64,000 bases of DNA from an uncultured Ilumatobacter sp. (GTDB lineage Bacteria > Actinomycetota > Acidimicrobiia > Acidimicrobiales > Ilumatobacteraceae): assembly GCA_905480335.1 (NCBI GenBank), contig CAJQPY010000030.1, positions 1-64,000 of the forward strand. Reading direction: 5' to 3'. How positions within the stretch are numbered: position 1 is the stretch's first letter; each line of letters opens with the position of its first letter. Below, in pieces: positions 25,851 to 35,901 of this stretch. Under the pieces are notes generated by a model that was not told the origin of the DNA, did not search any database, and worked only from the letters and a program-made list of their open reading frames with translations. The position numbers were made by a program, and so were the translations under genes.

Positions 25851-27446
25851 TCATTCCCACTCAATGGTGCCGGGTGGCTTGGAGGTGATGTCATAGACCA
25901 CTCGATTCACACCGTCGACTTCGTTGATGATCCGCTGACTCATGATCTCAAGCGTCTCGTACGGCACCCGGGCCCAGTCTGCGGTCATTGCATCGTCACT
26001 GGTCACAGCACGGATTACCACCGGATGTCCATAGGTGCGCTCGTCGCCCATCACCCCAACCGAGCGGACATCGGCGAGGAGCGCGGCGTACGACTGCCAG
26101 ATCGCCCGTTCCAGACCGGCTGCGTGAAGTTCGTGGCGCACGATTGCATCAGCCTCCTGGAGCACGGCAACCCGCTCCGCTGTGACCTCACCGATGATCC
26201 GAACACCAAGGCCAGGACCCGGGAAAGGCTGGCGCCAGACCATCTCATCAGGCAATCCGAGTTCGGTGCCCAGCGCCCGGACCTCGTCCTTGAAGAGATC
26301 TCGGAGTGGCTCAATCAGTTCAAGTTCCATGTCGTCGGGGAGCCCGCCAACGTTGTGATGACTCTTGATTACCGACGCAGTGCCGTCGGTGCCTCCGGAC
26401 TCGATCAGGTCTGGGTACAGGGTTCCCTGCACCAAGAACTTCGCTTCGGTGAGACCGCCAGTGTGCTTCTCGAACACGCGAATGAATCGCTCCCCGATCG
26501 CCTTGCGTTTCGCTTCGGGCTCCGTGAGGCCGGCAAGCGCCTCAAAGAAAGACGTCCCCTCATCCGCGTGAATAAGCTCAATCCCGAGGTTACGACGGAA
26601 GGTCTCGACTACCTGCTCCGACTCGCCTTTACGCATCAGCCCAGTGTCGACGTAGATGCACGTGAGCTGCGCACCGACCGCCTTGTGAACGAGTGCCGCA
26701 GCGACCGATGAATCGACGCCTCCGGACAGGCCACAGATCACTCGTGCATCGCCGACCCGTTCGCGGATTTCGGCGACCTGTCTGTCGATCACCGACGACA
26801 TTGCCCAGTCTGCGCCGATGCCGGCACGCTCATGGACGAATCGCGCCATCGCCGCCATGCCGAACGGCGAATGGACGACTTCGGGGTGGAACTGGACCCC
26901 GTAGATCTTGCGCTCATCGTTCTCCAGCACCGCGACCGGCGCGCCTGGCGAGCTAGCCGTTGCCACAAACCCGTCGGGCACTTCGATGATGCCATCGAAA
27001 TGGCTCATCCAGCATTCGTGGTACTCCGGGGCGTCATCGGGGAGAATCAGTGAATCACCGAAACGCTTGAGCTGTGTCCGCCCGTACTCCCCCGCCATCC
27101 CGCGTCCGACCACGCCACCGAGCTGCTGAGCAATCAGTTGGGCGCCGTAGCAGATACCGAAGATCGGGATTCCTAGGTTGAAGATCGCCGCATCAAGCTG
27201 CGGCGCACCTTCAACGTGCACACTTGCTGGACCGCCCGACAGGATGATCGCCGCAGGCGCCCGCTTAGCGACTTCGGCAGCAGAGATTCGATTCGGAACG
27301 ATTTCGGAGAACACGTGAAGCTCGCGCACACGCCGAGCAATCAGCTGCGCGTACTGGGCACCGAAGTCGACCACGAGCACGGTTTCGTGATCGGCCTGAA
27401 CAGCGGTGTGATCGAAGGAGGTCTGCGCTTGACTCAAGGCATGCAT
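25851..27446 (-). CDS. guaA: GMP synthase (glutamine-hydrolysing)
   Basis: Converts XMP to GMP using glutamine and ATP. The class I glutamine amidotransferase domain (about residues 22-215) carries nucleophile Cys99 in GICYGAQ and the FHPEVVHS His/Glu pair. The ATP pyrophosphatase domain has the PP-loop [11 protein letters not shown]. The C-terminal dimerisation domain ends in the conserved [11 protein letters not shown]. Length 531 residues, as usual. The start is ATG at 27446, which shares the palindrome ATGCAT with the start of the divergent membrane-protein gene. Confidence 0.95.
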   Translation of the reverse strand: MHALSQAQTSFDHTAVQADHETVLVVDFGAQYAQLIARRVRELHVFSEIVPNRISAAEVAKRAPAAIILSGGPASVHVEGAPQLDAAIFNLGIPIFGICYGAQLIAQQLGGVVGRGMAGEYGRTQLKRFGDSLILPDDAPEYHECWMSHFDGIIEVPDGFVATASSPGAPVAVLENDERKIYGVQFHPEVVHSPFGMAAMARFVHERAGIGADWAMSSVIDRQVAEIRERVGDARVICGLSGGVDSSVAAALVHKAVGAQLTCIYVDTGLMRKGESEQVVETFRRNLGIELIHADEGTSFFEALAGLTEPEAKRKAIGERFIRVFEKHTGGLTEAKFLVQGTLYPDLIESGGTDGTASVIKSHHNVGGLPDDMELELIEPLRDLFKDEVRALGTELGLPDEMVWRQPFPGPGLGVRIIGEVTAERVAVLQEADAIVRHELHAAGLERAIWQSYAALLADVRSVGVMGDERTYGHPVVIRAVTSDDAMTADWARVPYETLEIMSQRIINEVDGVNRVVYDITSKPPGTIEWE

Positions 27447-27818
27447 CGTAGAGGCACGGTCCGCATCAGGACCGCACTTACCGCCGCTGGTGCCACGCTC
27501 CTGATCGTGCTCCTCGGCTCGATCACCATGGCATCTCCGCATTCATTTGCCTTCGCCACGCCAATTGAGCCAACACCTCCGGTCACCGTCAGCGACTTTT
27601 ACCCCGAGGACAGCAACCTGAGTGACTGCGTTGGTTTGGTCGAACGTCCGGGCTGCGGCAGCGAGGAGCGCGGCGGATGGCGGCAGACAGTCGTCTTCAT
27701 CGCTCTGGCTGCAGGGATGGCAGTAATCTTCTGGCGAATCTCGGTCGGTGTCCGACGCAACCGCAGCGTACCGCCAGGCTACGACCGGACGTCAGATTCC
27801 GACGGGCCGCACGCGTGA
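27441..27818 (+). CDS. small membrane protein, unknown function
   Basis: A 125-residue protein not assigned to a family. An N-terminal hydrophobic segment (about residues 9-32) acts as a signal or anchor. A short extracytoplasmic loop holds two Cys ([12 protein letters not shown]), possibly disulfide-bonded. A second membrane helix (about 78-100) leads into a basic cytoplasmic tail. The start ATG at 27441 overlaps the guaA start codon on the other strand. Its stop TGA overlaps the GTG start of the next gene as GTGA, so it is translationally coupled to the PLP decarboxylase. Confidence 0.65.
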   Translation: MHRRGTVRIRTALTAAGATLLIVLLGSITMASPHSFAFATPIEPTPPVTVSDFYPEDSNLSDCVGLVERPGCGSEERGGWRQTVVFIALAAGMAVIFWRISVGVRRNRSVPPGYDRTSDSDGPHA

Positions 27819-29218
27819 CGCCCGACGAGTTCCGCCAAAACGGACACGAACTGATCGACTGGATTGCTGATTACATCGTCGGCGTCGGCGATCGCCCGGT
27901 CCAAGCAACCGTCAAGCTGGGCGACGTACGGGCTGCATTGCCAGAGCATCCGCCGACCTCACCCGAGACCTTTGAGGCTGTAATGGCTGACGTTGACCGA
28001 GTGATCATGCCGGGTGTCACCAATTGGCAGCACCCGAAGTGGTTCGCGTACTTCCCGGCCAACAACTCTGCTCCGTCAATCCTTGGCGAGTTGCTGTCGG
28101 CTGGACTCGGTGTCCAGGGCATGAGCTGGGTGACATCGCCGGCATGCACCGAGCTCGAGGCCCTGATGCTCGACTGGATGCAGGAGTTGCTCGGCCTGCC
28201 CGCTCAATTTCGCTCGACCAGCGAGACCGGCGGCGGCGTGATCCAAGGCTCTGCGAGCGAGGCGACGCTGGTCGCGATCCTCGCAGCACGATTCCGCGCG
28301 ACCTCAGGTGCCGTCAATGCCGACGGCAACACGACGAAATTGGTCGCGTACGCAACTGCACATTCCCACTCGAGCATCGAAAAGGGGCTACGCATCGCTG
28401 GGGTCGGAACCGATCGTTTCCGCATCGTGCCGCACGACGACAAGTTTGCGATGCGCTCCGATGAGCTCGAGAAGATGATCGCTGCCGACCGTGCAGTCGG
28501 ACTCGTTCCCTTCTTTGTTGCTTCCAATCACGGCACAACTTCGTCGGGCGCATTCGACCCAACCGCGCTGATCGGGTCAATCTGTCGAAAGGCCGACGTC
28601 TGGCTCCATGTCGATGGGGCGTGGGCTGGCATCGCCGCCCTCGCGTCGGAGTTCCAGTGGGTGAACGACGGCATTGAGTTCGCCGACTCATACTGCACCA
28701 ACCCCCACAAATGGATGGGCGTTAACTTTGACTGCAGCACCTTCTGGACCAACGATCGTTCTTCGCTCCTCGGTGCTCTCAGCATTCTCCCCGAATATCT
28801 GCGCTCCACCGCCGCTGACTCTGGTGCCGCGATCGACTACCGGGACTGGCAGGTCCCGCTCGGGCGGCGTTTCCGAGCCCTGAAGCTGTGGTTCGCGATC
28901 CGTTGCGAGGGCATCGACGCATTCCAGCGGATGATCCGCAGTCATGTTGCGATGACCCAAGAATTGGCAGCGTGGGTAGCCGCCGACGACCGCTTCAAGG
29001 TCGTTGCTCCACACCCTCTTAGCTTGATCTGTCTTGCGCTTGCGGACGGCGACGCTGCGACCGACGCACTCATCGCGTCGGCCAACGCCAGCGAAGCGGG
29101 CCACTTCACCCGCACGGAGCTCGACGGGCGGTCCGTGATGCGAATCTCGATAGGGGCGCGAACCACCACACCTGCCCATGTCCGCGCCATGTGGGACAAC
29201 CTCCGCGCTCTCCCCTGA
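27815..29218 (+). CDS. PLP-dependent aromatic-L-amino-acid-type decarboxylase
   Basis: Group II pyridoxal-phosphate decarboxylase, 467 residues, of the aromatic amino acid/tyrosine/tryptophan decarboxylase branch. The cofactor-binding segments HSHSSIEKG, HVDGAWAG and the Schiff-base Lys in NPHKWMGVNFDCS are present. The N-terminal WQHPKWFAYFPANNS segment that forms the substrate cleft is also typical. The product would be an amine; the substrate cannot be decided from sequence alone. The start is GTG at 27815, overlapping the preceding stop. Confidence 0.88.
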   Translation: MTPDEFRQNGHELIDWIADYIVGVGDRPVQATVKLGDVRAALPEHPPTSPETFEAVMADVDRVIMPGVTNWQHPKWFAYFPANNSAPSILGELLSAGLGVQGMSWVTSPACTELEALMLDWMQELLGLPAQFRSTSETGGGVIQGSASEATLVAILAARFRATSGAVNADGNTTKLVAYATAHSHSSIEKGLRIAGVGTDRFRIVPHDDKFAMRSDELEKMIAADRAVGLVPFFVASNHGTTSSGAFDPTALIGSICRKADVWLHVDGAWAGIAALASEFQWVNDGIEFADSYCTNPHKWMGVNFDCSTFWTNDRSSLLGALSILPEYLRSTAADSGAAIDYRDWQVPLGRRFRALKLWFAIRCEGIDAFQRMIRSHVAMTQELAAWVAADDRFKVVAPHPLSLICLALADGDAATDALIASANASEAGHFTRTELDGRSVMRISIGARTTTPAHVRAMWDNLRALP

Positions 29219-29262
29219 GGCTGGTTGGCGCGTGACGCCGACGAACATGCGACGATGCGTAT

Positions 29263-30045
29263 ATGGCTGGCTCCGCGCGTCCTGTTGCACTCATCACAAT
29301 GGCCACCGGCTACGTAGGTCCGGCGTTGGCACGCACGATGGCCGAACGCGGCTATGACCTCGTGCTGCAAGGTGCTGCAGGTGATGACAGCATGGTCGCT
29401 GTCGAGCGGTCATTTGAGGAGCAGGTGCCGCCACTCGAGGCCCTCGGCGCGACGGTCCAGACGGTAAGTGACATCGACCTCACGAGCGCCGAAGGGAACG
29501 CCGCGTTGGTCGCTCAGGCGCTCGATCGATTCGGGCGGCTCGATTCCGCCTGCTACGTCACAGGCGTGATTGTCGTCGGCAAGTTCCTTGAGATGACATT
29601 GAAGCAATGGGAACAGATAAAACGCAGCAATCTTGACATGGTGTTCCACGCGCTCCAGGCAGCCATTCCGCCAATGGTCGGCGCCGGCGCGGGCCAGATC
29701 GTCGTGTTCACTTCTTCCACCGGTGGTCGGCCCGAGCCCATGACTTCGATCTATGGCGGCACGCGAGCCGGCGCGAACGGCATCGTTCGAGCAGTCGGTC
29801 TGGAACACGCCCGAGACGGCGTCCAAGTCAACGCCGTCGGGACGAACTTTATGGACTTCCCCGGCTTCATCGCGGCCTCGGGCGCCGACGATCCCGAACG
29901 ACGCAAACGAATCGAGGCCCAGACACCGATGCGCCGACTCGGCACGATGGACGAGTTAGCAAACGTGACGGCTGTCCTCCTTGATGGAACCAACCGATTC
30001 CAGACCGGCCAGTTTTTCGACTTCTCCGGTGGTTGGGGAGCCTGA
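29263..30045 (+). CDS. atypical SDR-fold protein with altered catalytic motif
   Basis: Rossmann-fold SDR relative of 260 residues from ATG 29263. The normal TGxxxGxG coenzyme motif is replaced by MATGYVGPAL. The catalytic YxxxK is YGGTR, with Arg in place of the Lys, while the Ser (FTSSTGG) and Tyr remain. The C-terminal part RFQTGQFFDFSGGW is like other SDRs. The protein may be a weakly active or non-catalytic SDR, or may use a different mechanism. It follows the decarboxylase gene by 44 bases on the same strand and could be co-transcribed. Confidence 0.75.
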   Translation: MAGSARPVALITMATGYVGPALARTMAERGYDLVLQGAAGDDSMVAVERSFEEQVPPLEALGATVQTVSDIDLTSAEGNAALVAQALDRFGRLDSACYVTGVIVVGKFLEMTLKQWEQIKRSNLDMVFHALQAAIPPMVGAGAGQIVVFTSSTGGRPEPMTSIYGGTRAGANGIVRAVGLEHARDGVQVNAVGTNFMDFPGFIAASGADDPERRKRIEAQTPMRRLGTMDELANVTAVLLDGTNRFQTGQFFDFSGGWGA

Positions 30046-30074
30046 CCGCAACGTCGCCGTCGTCGGCGACCGTT

Positions 30075-30410
30075 TTAGTGATCGACGCACTCCAGGTATC
30101 GAGCGCACTGCTCACAAAGCGGGAGCAGCACAAGTTGTCCGAGCGCTTTCGTTTGGATCGCCTGAATGACACCGCGCATCCCAGAGACCAGCGCGACAGC
30201 GATCATGAATAAGACGAGCACCAACAACAGACCCAAGTTGAGCCCATCGGGTCGTACGAGCGCGTTGTTCAAGATCCGTTGGAAGAGGAGCGGGTTGACG
30301 ACCCTGAGCACGGCACCGGCATCCACCAGGAGTCCTACGACAGCCGCCCACCACCGGGGTGGCCTGAGCGGGGGCGACGCGTCCCCACGAGAACGCATGG
30401 CTGGATCCAC
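30075..30410 (-). pseudogene. remnant of an ABC exporter gene (N-terminal membrane part)
   Basis: A 111-residue frame whose first 90 residues look like the start of an ABC-type exporter. It has a Pro/Arg-rich cytoplasmic lead, TM1 (about residues 20-38), the loop VVNPLLFQRILNNAL, TM2 (about 58-78), and then QAIQTKALGQ, which normally leads into the coupling helix. After ALGQ the sequence diverges and stops. No ATP-binding domain is present anywhere nearby. The most economical view is a truncated, decaying gene; a functional small membrane protein is less likely. Confidence 0.55.
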
Positions 30411-30487
30411 GACACGCGGGGCGCTTTAGCGCTGATGTCGCACGCCGTCAGTTGCGGAGTTTTGTCATGGCCGCACCGTAAATGTCG

Positions 30488-31189
30488 TCACCGATACCGT
30501 CCGCTACCGGCCGCAACCGAGCCCGGTTGACGCGGCAACGTCAACAGGTCGACCAACATCCGGGCGGTTGCTCCCCACACTGTCTCGTCGTCGAGATAGA
30601 AGAAGTGCAGCGGCCGGTCAAGTGGCGGGATCCCCCAACGTTCTCGATGGTACGTGCCTGGACGCGTCAATTCAGCGACTGGTGTCCACATCACCCGGTC
30701 AGCTTCGCCCGTGCGTGGCTCAAGCTCGATCCGCTCGTCCAGCGTTGCGACAACAGGCACGATGTAGCTCTTCGACACGATCGTCGAGAGGTGCTCCAAC
30801 TCCCCGACAACTTGCGGTCTGCCAACGTCGAGTCCAACTTCTTCCTCGGCTTCACGCAGCGCTGTTTCAACCGGCGTCTCGCCAGGATCACACCGCCCGC
30901 CCGGGAAGCTGATCTCACCACGATGACTCCTCATCTGCATCGAACGCCGTGTCAGTAGCACCTCGGCGCCGGTCGGTCCTTCCGACAAGACGACCAGAAC
31001 GGCCGATTGGCGAGCGTCGGGAAACGTCGGCAGGGGTGGCGCCGACTCGGATGCGACCGGAGTGACGAGTTCGTCGACATTCCAACGAACCTTGGGGTCC
31101 CACGGCGGGTCATACTCCTCGACGGTGTGGTGCGGGCGCGGGATGACCTGCCTTCCACCCGGCCGCCTGATCGAAGCGGGGTCAATCAC
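30488..31189 (-). CDS. Nudix hydrolase, CoA pyrophosphatase type
   Basis: Cleaves coenzyme A or acyl-CoA at the pyrophosphate. The Nudix box GGRCDPGETPVETALREAEE starts near residue 97, continuing EVGLD. It is preceded by the UPF0035/CoAse signature LLTRRSMQMRSHRGEISFPG. 233 residues, cytoplasmic. The start is GTG at 31189, which overlaps the stop of the upstream membrane-protein gene as GTGA; ribosome handover is likely. Confidence 0.9.
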   Translation of the reverse strand: MIDPASIRRPGGRQVIPRPHHTVEEYDPPWDPKVRWNVDELVTPVASESAPPLPTFPDARQSAVLVVLSEGPTGAEVLLTRRSMQMRSHRGEISFPGGRCDPGETPVETALREAEEEVGLDVGRPQVVGELEHLSTIVSKSYIVPVVATLDERIELEPRTGEADRVMWTPVAELTRPGTYHRERWGIPPLDRPLHFFYLDDETVWGATARMLVDLLTLPRQPGSVAAGSGRYR

Positions 31190-31701
31190 GAGTCGTCGTC
31201 GGCCGACGGGCTGCTGCGACGGTCGTCGATCGCCGTCTTCTTCAGTCGCTTTGCAGCGAGGTAGGTCTCCGCAGCCGAACGGCCCGCAGAGCGGCCGACC
31301 TGCTCTGCGTCAGGTGTCGACGTCTGACTGCGCCGCTGTTTGCGCTCGTTCTTCGTCGCGAAATCAGTGTTCCACCATACGAAAGCGAGGACGATCCCCA
31401 GCAGGCCGATCAGGATCCGCCCGTTGCTTTCGATCTCGATCCACGGCTGAACCACAGCAACGGCGACGAGTCCGATCACGATGAGGTCAAGAATACGGTG
31501 AACACGTCGGTGGACGATCCGGAACGCAGACGCAGGGCCGATAGCAATTGCTGCATTGAGCATCACGATGGCACCCAGGACCGCCGGTACCGCCGGAGTC
31601 GGACTCCCGAAGCCTGCCGAGATGAACACTGCGCCGATGATGTATTCGACTACTTGGTGCATCCAGAACGGGCGCATCGCTCCATGTCCGAGTTGATCCA
31701 C
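31186..31701 (-). CDS. multi-pass membrane protein, unknown function
   Basis: 171 residues with four predicted helices (about residues 15-31, 36-54, 70-88, 95-112) and a long basic, Ser/Arg-rich cytoplasmic tail. I recognise no family. The start is GTG at 31701, with ATG at 31677 possible. It is coupled to the CoA pyrophosphatase gene by a 4-base overlap and is divergent from the P450 gene. Confidence 0.7.
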   Translation of the reverse strand: MDQLGHGAMRPFWMHQVVEYIIGAVFISAGFGSPTPAVPAVLGAIVMLNAAIAIGPASAFRIVHRRVHRILDLIVIGLVAVAVVQPWIEIESNGRILIGLLGIVLAFVWWNTDFATKNERKQRRSQTSTPDAEQVGRSAGRSAAETYLAAKRLKKTAIDDRRSSPSADDDS

Positions 31702-31760
31702 GACGTCGAGGGTACCGAGCTTCGCGGTACCCCACCGGACCGGTCAGTAACGTCTCCGAA

Positions 31761-32990
31761 GTGCCTCCCACTACTGAACGGTTCGCTCACTTCAACCCGT
31801 CGGATCCGGCGTTCATCGCAGACCCGTACCCGGTGCTCGCCGAATTGCGCGAGACGACACCGATCTTCTGGAACAACGCAAGCCAACAGTGGATGCTGAC
31901 TCGATTCGACGACGTCGCAGCAACGCTGCGTGATCGCCGACTCGGACGCGCCTACACCCACCGGTTCACTCATGCCGAACTCGGTCGCCCCGAACCCGAC
32001 CCGCGCTGGGCAGATTTCAACGAGCATGAGGAATGGTCCGTGCTGGCCCTCGAACCACCCGACCACACCCGTTTGCGTCGTCTCGTGCAGAAGGTCTTCA
32101 CACCGCGGGCGGTTGCCGGTCTCGGCGGCCCCATTGCCAAATCAGCTGAAGCTTTACTCGACCGCTGCGCCGAGCTGGATACGTTCGACCTGTTGGCTGA
32201 TTTTGCCCAACCGTTCTCTGTAGGTGTGATCTGTTCAATGTTGGGCGTGCCAAAAGCCGATGCTCAGGCGCTCCTCGACTGGTCGCACGCGATCGTCAAG
32301 ATGTACGAGCTGGAGGCCGACGACGAGACGAAAATCGCTGCGAACCAGGCTGCTGCGGAGTTCATCGCGTACACCCGATCGCTGATCAAGGATAAGCGCC
32401 GGCAACCCGATGGCCTGCTTGTTTCCGAGCTCGCCCGCGTCGAGGACGAAGGCGACACGCTGACCGAAGCGGAGATCGTGTCGACAACGATGGTCCTGCT
32501 CGAAGCCGGGCACGAGGCAACGGTGAACACGCTTGGAAACGGCTTTCGAGCGCTGATGCATCATCGGGACCAATGGCGACGACTGACAAACGGAGAGGTG
32601 ACGGCGATGGCTGCGGTCGAGGAGCTTCTTCGTTGGGACTCACCGCTGCAGATGTTCGAGAGGTGGGTTCTCGACGACGGGGTGGAGATCGCCGGACAGG
32701 AAATCGGCGTCGGCCAAGAAGTTGCGATGCTCTTCGGCGCAGCGCAACGGGATCCGCGCCGCTTCGACGATCCCGACCGTTTCGACATCGGCCGCAACGA
32801 CGCCGCCCACATCGGATTCGGTGGCGGAATCCACTTCTGCGTCGGTGCTCCGCTGGCACGGCTCGAGCTTGCCACCTCAGTCGCGGGCATTGTGGATCGA
32901 TTCCCCGACCTCACGCTCGCCGAGGAGCCCCGGTATCACCCCACATTCGTGATCCGCGGACTAACTGAGCTCCGCCTCGCGGCTCGGTGA
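31761..32990 (+). CDS. cytochrome P450
   Basis: Soluble bacterial P450 of 409 residues. The I-helix oxygen-activating motif is AGHEATVN, the K-helix ExxR is EELLR, and the heme loop FGGGIHFCVGAPLAR carries the proximal ligand Cys360. The substrate is unknown. No ferredoxin or reductase gene is adjacent. The start is GTG at 31761; upstream lies ACCGGTCAGTAAC (31739-31751), nearly identical to half of the operator-like sites before the acyl-CoA dehydrogenase. It converges with groL. Confidence 0.93.
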   Translation: MPPTTERFAHFNPSDPAFIADPYPVLAELRETTPIFWNNASQQWMLTRFDDVAATLRDRRLGRAYTHRFTHAELGRPEPDPRWADFNEHEEWSVLALEPPDHTRLRRLVQKVFTPRAVAGLGGPIAKSAEALLDRCAELDTFDLLADFAQPFSVGVICSMLGVPKADAQALLDWSHAIVKMYELEADDETKIAANQAAAEFIAYTRSLIKDKRRQPDGLLVSELARVEDEGDTLTEAEIVSTTMVLLEAGHEATVNTLGNGFRALMHHRDQWRRLTNGEVTAMAAVEELLRWDSPLQMFERWVLDDGVEIAGQEIGVGQEVAMLFGAAQRDPRRFDDPDRFDIGRNDAAHIGFGGGIHFCVGAPLARLELATSVAGIVDRFPDLTLAEEPRYHPTFVIRGLTELRLAAR

Positions 32991-33060
32991 GGATCGACTG
33001 ATCTCGAACTATCACTGACAGCTGGCGCAGCGTTCGCCCGGCGCTCAGCGAAAACGCGAA

Positions 33061-33090
33061 CGAGCGGACCGGCGAATGCCGGTCCGCTCG
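33061..33090. terminator. bidirectional terminator between P450 and groL genes
   Basis: A 12-bp perfect stem, CGAGCGGACCGG (33061-33072) with CCGGTCCGCTCG (33079-33090), around a 6-base loop. On the minus (groL) strand it is followed by TTCGCGTTTTCG, a weak T-tract. The dyad serves both convergent genes. Confidence 0.75.
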
Positions 33091-33166
33091 TGTCGGAAAT
33101 GATGAGTGCCGACCAGTCGTAGGAACGAGAGAGTCGGTCAGGCCGGAGCAGCGCCCCGGCCGAGTC

Positions 33167-34828
<1,662 letters not shown>

Positions 34829-34856
34829 CTACGAATGAATGCGATGCGATTGGTGT

Positions 34857-35147
34857 TCAGCCGACGATGGCGAGCACGTCACGGCTGTTGAGCACGAGCA
34901 GATCCTCGCCACCCGAGCTGACTTCGGTGCCGCCGTACTTTGAGTAGAGGACGGTGTCGCCGATGTTGATCCCGACTTCAATCAGTTCACCGGTGCTGTC
35001 CGAGCGCTTGCCTGGCCCGACGGCGAGAACTTCACCTTGCTGAGGCTTTTCTTTGGCGGTGTCTGGGATGACGAGGCCGGAAGCAGTCTGCGTCTCAGGT
35101 TCTGCGGGCCGGACCACGATGCGGTCATCGAGTGGCTTCAAATTCAT
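34857..35147 (-). CDS. groS: co-chaperonin GroES
   Basis: 10-kDa heptameric lid of the chaperonin, 96 residues. It shows the family pattern [16 protein letters not shown], the mobile-loop region ([15 protein letters not shown]) and the [11 protein letters not shown] strand. The start is ATG at 35147. It is the first gene of groS-groL, preceded by a promoter with a -35/-10 pair and two CIRCE-like operators. Confidence 0.97.
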   Translation of the reverse strand: MNLKPLDDRIVVRPAEPETQTASGLVIPDTAKEKPQQGEVLAVGPGKRSDSTGELIEVGINIGDTVLYSKYGGTEVSSGGEDLLVLNSRDVLAIVG

Positions 35148-35207
35148 GGGTTCATGCCTCCATTGGCAAGTCACAGTGTTGCGGTTGAAACAAGCTCGGG
35201 GGGGCAC

Positions 35208-35234
35208 TTGGCACTCTCCCGAAGCGACCGCTAA
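35208..35234 (-). promoter_or_regulatory. CIRCE-like operator 1 (HrcA site)
   Basis: TTGGCACTC (35208-35216), nine bases, GACCGCTAA (35226-35234). Compared with the CIRCE consensus TTAGCACTC-N9-GAGTGCTAA, the half-sites match 8/9 and 7/9 with exact N9 spacing. It overlaps the last base of the -10 hexamer and lies just downstream of it. Confidence 0.7.
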
Positions 35235-35262
35235 GGCTAGGGCCTGGATCCAGGATTGGCAA
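35234..35262 (-). promoter_or_regulatory. groS-groL promoter
   Basis: On the minus strand, TTGCCA (35262-35257) and TAGCCT (35239-35234) are separated by exactly 17 bases, a good sigma-70-type -35/-10 pair about 87 bases upstream of groS. Both hexamers touch the CIRCE-like sites on either side. Confidence 0.6.
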
Positions 35263-35282
35263 CCGGCAATCGAGAGTGCCAA
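35256..35282 (-). promoter_or_regulatory. CIRCE-like operator 2 (HrcA site)
   Basis: TTGGCAACC (35256-35264), nine bases, GAGTGCCAA (35274-35282). The half-sites match CIRCE at 6/9 and 8/9 with N9 spacing. It covers the -35 hexamer. Its strong half is the inverse of the strong half of site 1: the two form an 11-bp perfect inverted repeat (35208-35218 and 35272-35282). Confidence 0.6.
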
Positions 35283-35325
35283 CGGCAATCTGCTACCGCC
35301 GGTGCCACTACCGGCACCGGGAGGA

Positions 35326-35901
35326 TCAGGAGGTCGCGACCACGCGGAGCGTTGCGAGGGTCTCGGCCATTGGAAGTCCGATCACGTTGGTGACGCTCCC
35401 GTCGACGCGTTCGACGAACGCTGCGGCAGCCCCCTGGATCCCGTACGCCCCCGCCTTGTCGCTCGCCTCGCCTGTTCCGACGTACCACTCAATGGTCTGC
35501 GACGTCAGCTCGACAAACACGACGGTGGTAGAGACAACGAAGCTCCGCACGACCGAATCGCTCCGGATGGAGACACCCGTGTGAACTTGGTGGGCCCGGT
35601 CCGACAACATCCGCAGCATCGCTACAGCGTCGACGTCGTCGACGGGTTTCTCCAGCAAACGACCGTCGACTTCGACTGTCGTGTCTGCGGCGATGACGAT
35701 CTCTTTGCCCTGAATTACCGCAGCCGACTTCTCGAGAGAGAGCCGGCGGACGTACTCGGTTGGTTTCTCGTAGTCGCGAGGTGTTTCGTCGATTTCTGCC
35801 GGTCGGACATGGAACTCAATGTCGGCACGAGCGAGCAGTTCCTGGCGGCGCGGCGATGCTGAGCCGAGCACGAGCGAGACTCCGTGACGAAGACCGATCA
35901 T
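35326..35901 (-). CDS. maf: Maf-family nucleotide pyrophosphatase
   Basis: House-cleaning nucleotide triphosphate pyrophosphatase, 191 residues, acting on dTTP/UTP or modified pyrimidines. The signature [12 protein letters not shown] opens the protein (about residues 12-23). [11 protein letters not shown] and [14 protein letters not shown] complete the active site. The start ATG at 35901 overlaps the stop of dus as ATGA. Confidence 0.92.
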   Translation of the reverse strand: MIGLRHGVSLVLGSASPRRQELLARADIEFHVRPAEIDETPRDYEKPTEYVRRLSLEKSAAVIQGKEIVIAADTTVEVDGRLLEKPVDDVDAVAMLRMLSDRAHQVHTGVSIRSDSVVRSFVVSTTVVFVELTSQTIEWYVGTGEASDKAGAYGIQGAAAAFVERVDGSVTNVIGLPMAETLATLRVVATS

